A stretch of DNA of 8,511 nt from Acetofilamentum sp. GTDB lineage: Bacteria; Bacteroidota; Bacteroidia; Bacteroidales; JAFGUD01. The number at the start of each line of letters is the position of its first letter. Positions within the stretch are counted from its first letter, which is position 1. The translations under genes and the position numbers were made by a program. A model generated the notes under the pieces. It ran no database searches, had not been told where the DNA came from, and saw nothing but the letters and a program-made list of their open reading frames with translations. Positions 4,794-8,511 of this stretch are shown here, piece by piece. The stretch is from positions 1 through 8,511 of the forward strand of contig DYKL01000137.1 in the NCBI GenBank assembly GCA_020722645.1, written 5' to 3'.

Positions 4794-6839
4794 ATGTTTG
4801 AATATTATCGTCCAAAAGAAATCAGCTGGTTATCATTCAACGAGAGAGTGCTGCAACAGGCTGCGAATAAAAATGTTCCGTTAATAGAACGTATCAAATT
4901 TCTTGCAATTTACTCAAGCAATTTAGATGAATTTTTTAGAATAAGAGTTGCAACTTTAATGCGTTTGACAAAATTAGGCGAAAAAGCACTCGAAATAGTC
5001 GGTCACAATCCTGTTGAAACTGTCAAAGAAATAAACAAAATTATAGCGAAACAAAACGAATTTTACGAACAGACAAGAATTTCAATAAAAAAAGAACTGA
5101 AAAAAAACAGAGTTGAAATTGTAAATGAAACAGAAATAAGTATATCAGAAAAAAAGGTGTTGTTGGATTTTTTCAGAAATGAGTTAAAAAAATCTTTAAT
5201 GCCGATAATTTTGTATGATAAAAAAAATGTTCCTGATTTGATAGATGATAATATTTATCTTGCAATTGAAATTACCTTAAAAAAAGAAAAAGAAAAAATT
5301 TATTCGATACTTCAGCTACCGACATACAAATTTAACAGGTTTATAATTTTACCCAAAACAGACAATTGTACACGTCTGATATACCTTGATGATGTTGTAC
5401 GTTTGGGTTTGAAAGAACTGTTTTTCTTCTTTGAATGTGAAAAAATTGAAGCTTATGCGTTTAAAATGACAAAAGACGCAGAACTCGACATAGAAGACGA
5501 CATTTCGGCAACTTATTTGGAACTTGTGAACAAAAGCCTGAAAAAAAGAAAAAAAGGAGCACCGCTGAGGTTCAACTATGATAAAAATATGAGTAAAGAT
5601 ACGTTTAATTATCTTACCAAATTATTGAAAATAGGGAAAGTGGACTCAGTGTTGCCGGGTGGTCGTTATCACAACACAAAGGATTTTATAAAATTTCCGA
5701 ATGTTTTGGGTGAAAAATTTATTTATCCTAAGATGCCCCAAATTCCAATCAAAAAAATTGAAAGACAACACAGTTATTTTGATACGCTCAAAAATTCTGA
5801 CATTTTGTTATGTTATCCATACCATTCTTTTAATTATTACATTGATTTTCTTAAAGAAGCTTCGGTTGATAAAGATGTAGAGAGCATTAAAATTACATTG
5901 TACAGGTTAAGTAAAGACTCAGATGTTATTTCCGCATTGCTTAATGCAGCTCGAAACGGCAAGCGTGTTTTAGTTATTCTCGAACTGCAAGCCAGATTTG
6001 ACGAAGAGGCAAATGTAAAATGGAGTCAGACTCTTACTGACGGAGGTGTCAAGGTAATCCACGGGGTACAGGGACTTAAAGTCCATTCAAAACTTACACT
6101 TGTTAAGAGAATCGAAAATAATAAAGCAAAATACTATGCAACAATAGGTACCGGTAATTTTAATGAATCAACAGCTAAATTATATACAGATTTTAGTTTG
6201 ATGACAGCAAATGATTTAATAGCAAGAGATGTTGTAAATATTTTCGAGTTTTTTAAATTCAATTTTAAACATTTTTCATACAAACATCTTATTGTTTCTC
6301 CTTTTAACAGCCGCAGAATTTTTGAGGAGCTAATTGACAATGAAATAAATAATGCAAAAAACGGCAAAAAAGCTTTTATTCACATCAAAATAAACAATAT
6401 TGATGATTCAAGGATTATTCAGAAACTTGTAGAAGCCTCGCAAATTGGTGTTGAAGTTATTTTGCTTGTAAGAGGAATGTTTTCTCTGATTACAGAAATT
6501 CCTGATGTCAGCGATAAGATTGTTGCTCGTGGCATAATTGACAGGTATCTTGAACATTCAAGGTTTATGATATTCTGTAATAATAATAATCCCAGATATT
6601 TTATTTCATCTGCAGATTGGATGGTAAGAAACATTGACCGCAGAATTGAAGTTGCGACACCTATTTATGATATTGAAATTCAAAAAATGTTGCGAAATAT
6701 TTTTGAAATACTCCTTAATGATAATGTTTCTTCAAGAGTTTTAGACAAAAATCTGACTAATAAAATGTATAAAAATAAAAAGAAAAAAACACAGGCACAA
6801 TTAGAAGTGTTTAATTATTTATCAAATTTAAAAATATAA
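4794..6839 (+). CDS. ppk1: Polyphosphate kinase 1
   Basis: The enzyme reversibly moves the ATP gamma-phosphate onto inorganic polyphosphate, typically at the membrane. The 681 residues match the family length. The N-terminal domain carries ISWLSFNERVL (10-20) and SSNLDEFF (41-48, with ATP-contacting N43). After the middle head domain, the two phospholipase-D-like C-terminal domains contain YHSFNYYIDF (343-352), metal-site arginines R371 (TLYR) and R401 (QARFDE), the phosphoenzyme histidine H431 (KVHSKL), GTGNFNESTAKLYTDFSLM (452-470) and the second histidine H588 (YLEHSR). The segment usually reading RG-I-C-S/C-L is RGMFSL (560-565), losing the cysteine but keeping the arginine. I prefer ATG 4794 because the TTG codons from 4770 overlap the -7 element and family proteins start close to the ISWLSFN motif. 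It is followed two bases later by the ankyrin gene, so the two are probably co-transcribed. No exopolyphosphatase is visible. Confidence 0.95.
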   Translation: MFEYYRPKEISWLSFNERVLQQAANKNVPLIERIKFLAIYSSNLDEFFRIRVATLMRLTKLGEKALEIVGHNPVETVKEINKIIAKQNEFYEQTRISIKKELKKNRVEIVNETEISISEKKVLLDFFRNELKKSLMPIILYDKKNVPDLIDDNIYLAIEITLKKEKEKIYSILQLPTYKFNRFIILPKTDNCTRLIYLDDVVRLGLKELFFFFECEKIEAYAFKMTKDAELDIEDDISATYLELVNKSLKKRKKGAPLRFNYDKNMSKDTFNYLTKLLKIGKVDSVLPGGRYHNTKDFIKFPNVLGEKFIYPKMPQIPIKKIERQHSYFDTLKNSDILLCYPYHSFNYYIDFLKEASVDKDVESIKITLYRLSKDSDVISALLNAARNGKRVLVILELQARFDEEANVKWSQTLTDGGVKVIHGVQGLKVHSKLTLVKRIENNKAKYYATIGTGNFNESTAKLYTDFSLMTANDLIARDVVNIFEFFKFNFKHFSYKHLIVSPFNSRRIFEELIDNEINNAKNGKKAFIHIKINNIDDSRIIQKLVEASQIGVEVILLVRGMFSLITEIPDVSDKIVARGIIDRYLEHSRFMIFCNNNNPRYFISSADWMVRNIDRRIEVATPIYDIEIQKMLRNIFEILLNDNVSSRVLDKNLTNKMYKNKKKKTQAQLEVFNYLSNLKI

Positions 6840-6841
6840 AA

Positions 6842-7996
6842 ATGAAACAAATATTTATTCTTTTTTCGTTATTACTAATCAGCAATGTTTTTTACACTCA
6901 AACCATAGACCAACAGCTTATACAAGCAGCATACGATGGTGATGAGGCTCTTGTCAAATCTCTTTTAAGCAAAGGTGCAAATCCTAACAAAACTGATAAA
7001 AACGGATACCCTGCTTTGATTTATGCCTGTGCTTATGGTTACGAGGGAATTGTGAATGCTCTTTTAGATAAAAAAGCAAATCCAAAGGGAAAATACAATG
7101 ATGTTCACCCTATGACTGCTGCTGTAAATAGCGACAATACTAAAATAATGAAATCACTTATAGATGCCGGAGCTTTTGTAAACTGTGCAGATGATAACGG
7201 ATATACTCCGCTTATGTATGCGGCGCAGGAAGGTTTTACAAAGTCTGCTGAGTTCCTGCTAATGAAGGGCGCTGATGTTAATGCCGAAACCAAAGAAGGT
7301 CATACTGCACTTAGTATTGCTGTTCAAAACGGTCACACAGAAGTTGTGAAAGTTATATTAAAATATAACCCGAAAAAAAAAGGTTATACCAGCAATGTGC
7401 ATTCGCCTCTCAACACTGCTATTTATCTGAGAAAACCGTATGAAAAAGATTTGTTGAAAAAATACGGAATGAAAAAAAATTACGGGCTACCTTCGTTTGA
7501 ACATATTTTTATTGGTGCAGGTATGGAATTTTCTTTAAATGAATATCTTTTTGCCTATAAATTGGGTTTACACGAAAATGTATATAATTTTGATATAATT
7601 CTCTCTTATGCAAAAAATCCGGATTCTACTTTATACGAAAATCCGGTTGACCAAGTAGTAATATACAATGCTTCTGGCATTTTACTGAAAAATTTCAATA
7701 TTATTCCAACGAAAAAAGGTTTTTATGGAATTAGTCTCGGCGGATATGCTGCGAGTTATTACGGTTTTAATTCTCCTTTGAATAAGTGGGATACAGAGTT
7801 TATATATGGTGCTAATGCCGGAATTTATTTCAGAAGCATTTCATTTTACTTCAAAGTCAATTATTCAAGAGTTCTTAATCCTGTATCGCATTTTGCATAT
7901 GACAGAATTATGGCTTCTATTTATCTGAGAATATGGACATTGAATAAATCCAAGTCAAGATACATATACGCTGATAAAACATTAAACAATATCTGA
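6842..7996 (+). CDS. Exported ankyrin-repeat protein with probable beta-barrel C-terminus
   Basis: The 384-residue product starts with a signal peptide (residues 1 to about 19, hydrophobic IFILFSLLLISNVF). About five ankyrin repeats follow at roughly 22-50, 54-83, 87-115, 119-148 and 152-180. The clearest are NGYTPLMYAAQEGF (119-132) and EGHTALSIAVQNGH (152-165), and a degenerate sixth may lie near 186-208. Residues 218-367 change character: alternating hydrophobic and polar strands rich in Tyr, Phe and Gly, such as HIFIGAGMEFSL, GFYGISLGGYAASYYGF and AGIYFRSISFYFKVNYSR. The last is IMASIYLRIWTL near the C-terminus. This resembles an outer-membrane beta-barrel of roughly eight strands, but the fold is inferred. 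The repeats would then sit in the periplasm as a binding surface. It lies two bases after ppk1, so translation is probably coupled, although a link to polyphosphate is only suggested by position. Its stop abuts the opposing gene's stop. Confidence 0.75.
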   Translation: MKQIFILFSLLLISNVFYTQTIDQQLIQAAYDGDEALVKSLLSKGANPNKTDKNGYPALIYACAYGYEGIVNALLDKKANPKGKYNDVHPMTAAVNSDNTKIMKSLIDAGAFVNCADDNGYTPLMYAAQEGFTKSAEFLLMKGADVNAETKEGHTALSIAVQNGHTEVVKVILKYNPKKKGYTSNVHSPLNTAIYLRKPYEKDLLKKYGMKKNYGLPSFEHIFIGAGMEFSLNEYLFAYKLGLHENVYNFDIILSYAKNPDSTLYENPVDQVVIYNASGILLKNFNIIPTKKGFYGISLGGYAASYYGFNSPLNKWDTEFIYGANAGIYFRSISFYFKVNYSRVLNPVSHFAYDRIMASIYLRIWTLNKSKSRYIYADKTLNNI

Positions 7997-8365
7997 TTAC
8001 TTTTTGAAAATAAAATATACTGCACAAATTAGAAATAAAAAGCCGATAAGATGATTTAGTCTTATTTGCTCGGTTCTGAAAACAAGAAGTGTAAAAATCG
8101 TAAATACTAATAATGTAATCACTTTCTGCAGAACTTTTAATTGCACAAGATTAAAAGGACCTCCGTTACCGGAATAGCCAATTCTGTTTGCCGGTACCTG
8201 AAAAAAATATTCAAACAAAGCAATACCCCAGCTTATAAGCACTACTGAAACCAGTCCCAGTTTTGCAAACCATTTGTATTCAGCCATTTTCAAGTGTCCA
8301 TACCACGCAAAAGTCATAAATATATTTGAAGTTATTAACAAAACGATGGTGTATAATTGTTTCAT
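7997..8365 (-). CDS. DUF486 (DMT-family) small membrane protein
   Basis: This 122-residue integral membrane protein has four predicted helices at about 4-22, 33-54, 77-97 and 103-120. That is the size and topology of the DUF486 branch of the drug/metabolite transporter superfamily, which resembles half of an EamA-type carrier or a small multidrug-resistance protein. The family motif FEYFFQVPANRIGY (51-64) follows helix 2, and the segment FNLVQLKVLQKVITLLVF (71-88) is also typical. Such proteins probably act as dimers in the inner membrane, and no substrate is established. It faces the ppk1-ankyrin operon tail to tail with zero bases between stop codons. A lone TATTTTTG lies upstream at 8415-8408. 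Confidence 0.85.
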   Translation of the reverse strand: MKQLYTIVLLITSNIFMTFAWYGHLKMAEYKWFAKLGLVSVVLISWGIALFEYFFQVPANRIGYSGNGGPFNLVQLKVLQKVITLLVFTIFTLLVFRTEQIRLNHLIGFLFLICAVYFIFKK

Positions 8366-8407
8366 TTTGATAAAATAGCAGTATTAATCATTATTGAATT
8401 TCGGGGG

Positions 8408-8415
8408 CAAAAATA
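8408..8415 (-). promoter_or_regulatory. Candidate -7 element for the DUF486 gene
   Basis: TATTTTTG on the minus strand, 42 bases upstream of ATG 8365, matches the -7 form seen before other genes in this window. No TTTG is found 17-21 bases further upstream, so only half of the promoter pattern is present. Confidence 0.35.
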
Positions 8416-8498
8416 GTTTTGTTTTGTAATTAATTTTAGCTTTTCAGAATAATTATTTTACTCTCTATTCCGCAATATTAAGATGCTGATATAAATAT

Positions 8499-8511
8499 AG
8501 TCCGTAGGACT
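8499..8511. repeat. Short palindrome cut by the right edge
   Basis: AGTCC (8499-8503) and GGACT (8507-8511) form a 5-bp stem around GTA, ending exactly at the window edge. The preceding TATA suggests that the inverted repeat could continue beyond the window. It may be the start of another hairpin repeat or a terminator, which cannot be judged from half of it. Confidence 0.35.

Noticed and set aside
6134..6634. Minus-strand open frames of 77 and 71 codons inside ppk1
   Set aside because: They lie opposite the catalytic domains of ppk1, have no recognisable family and no promoter. They are shadows of the real gene.
646..8365. A defence system or biosynthetic cluster spanning the window
   Set aside because: The genes are functionally unrelated, change strand repeatedly and have their own promoters or terminators. 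Only ppk1 and the ankyrin gene form an operon.

Overview
The window reads as an AT-rich chromosomal segment from a Bacteroidota bacterium. Four things point there. Several genes are preceded by TATTTTTG, which fits the Bacteroidota -7 promoter element TAnnTTTG, and some also have an upstream TTTG. The starts lack Shine-Dalgarno sequences. The small acidic DUF2795 protein and the RNase D-like exonuclease have the sequence style of that phylum. The intergenic DNA is very AT-rich and full of short inverted repeats. The genus cannot be determined from the sequence alone.

Layout, left to right. Positions 1-63 are a 21-bp tandem repeat cut by the window edge. Positions 64-392 are gene-free. A factor-independent terminator (385-436, minus strand) and a 144-bp MITE-like multi-hairpin element (442-585) follow, both in the 3' region of a minus-strand PLP fold-type II enzyme (646-2127). 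A 44-bp divergent region separates that gene from a DEDDy 3'-5' exonuclease (2172-2756, plus). The exonuclease converges on a 73-aa DUF2795 protein (2781-3002, minus), whose likely terminator is built from the last codons of the exonuclease gene. A second, compact hairpin element of similar architecture (3098-3209) lies six bases after the stop codon of a GH1 beta-glucosidase (3216-4547, minus). After a divergent promoter region come polyphosphate kinase 1 (4794-6839, plus) and, two bases later, an exported ankyrin-repeat protein with a probable beta-barrel C-terminus (6842-7996, plus). That gene abuts a DUF486 membrane protein (7997-8365, minus) tail to tail with no bases between the stops.

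Most genes are unrelated single-gene units with recognisable housekeeping or accessory roles: PLP chemistry, nucleic-acid trimming, beta-glucoside hydrolysis and polyphosphate synthesis. The only clear operon is ppk1 with the ankyrin-barrel gene. No defence system, CRISPR array, phage gene or transposase is visible.

The most unusual content is non-coding. Two structured elements have terminal inverted repeats, flanking direct repeats and paired internal hairpins that are imperfect inverted copies of each other. Both sit just downstream of minus-strand stop codons, so they should be transcribed as 3' UTRs. They look like non-autonomous mobile elements or REP-type repeats, which only a genome-wide search can confirm.
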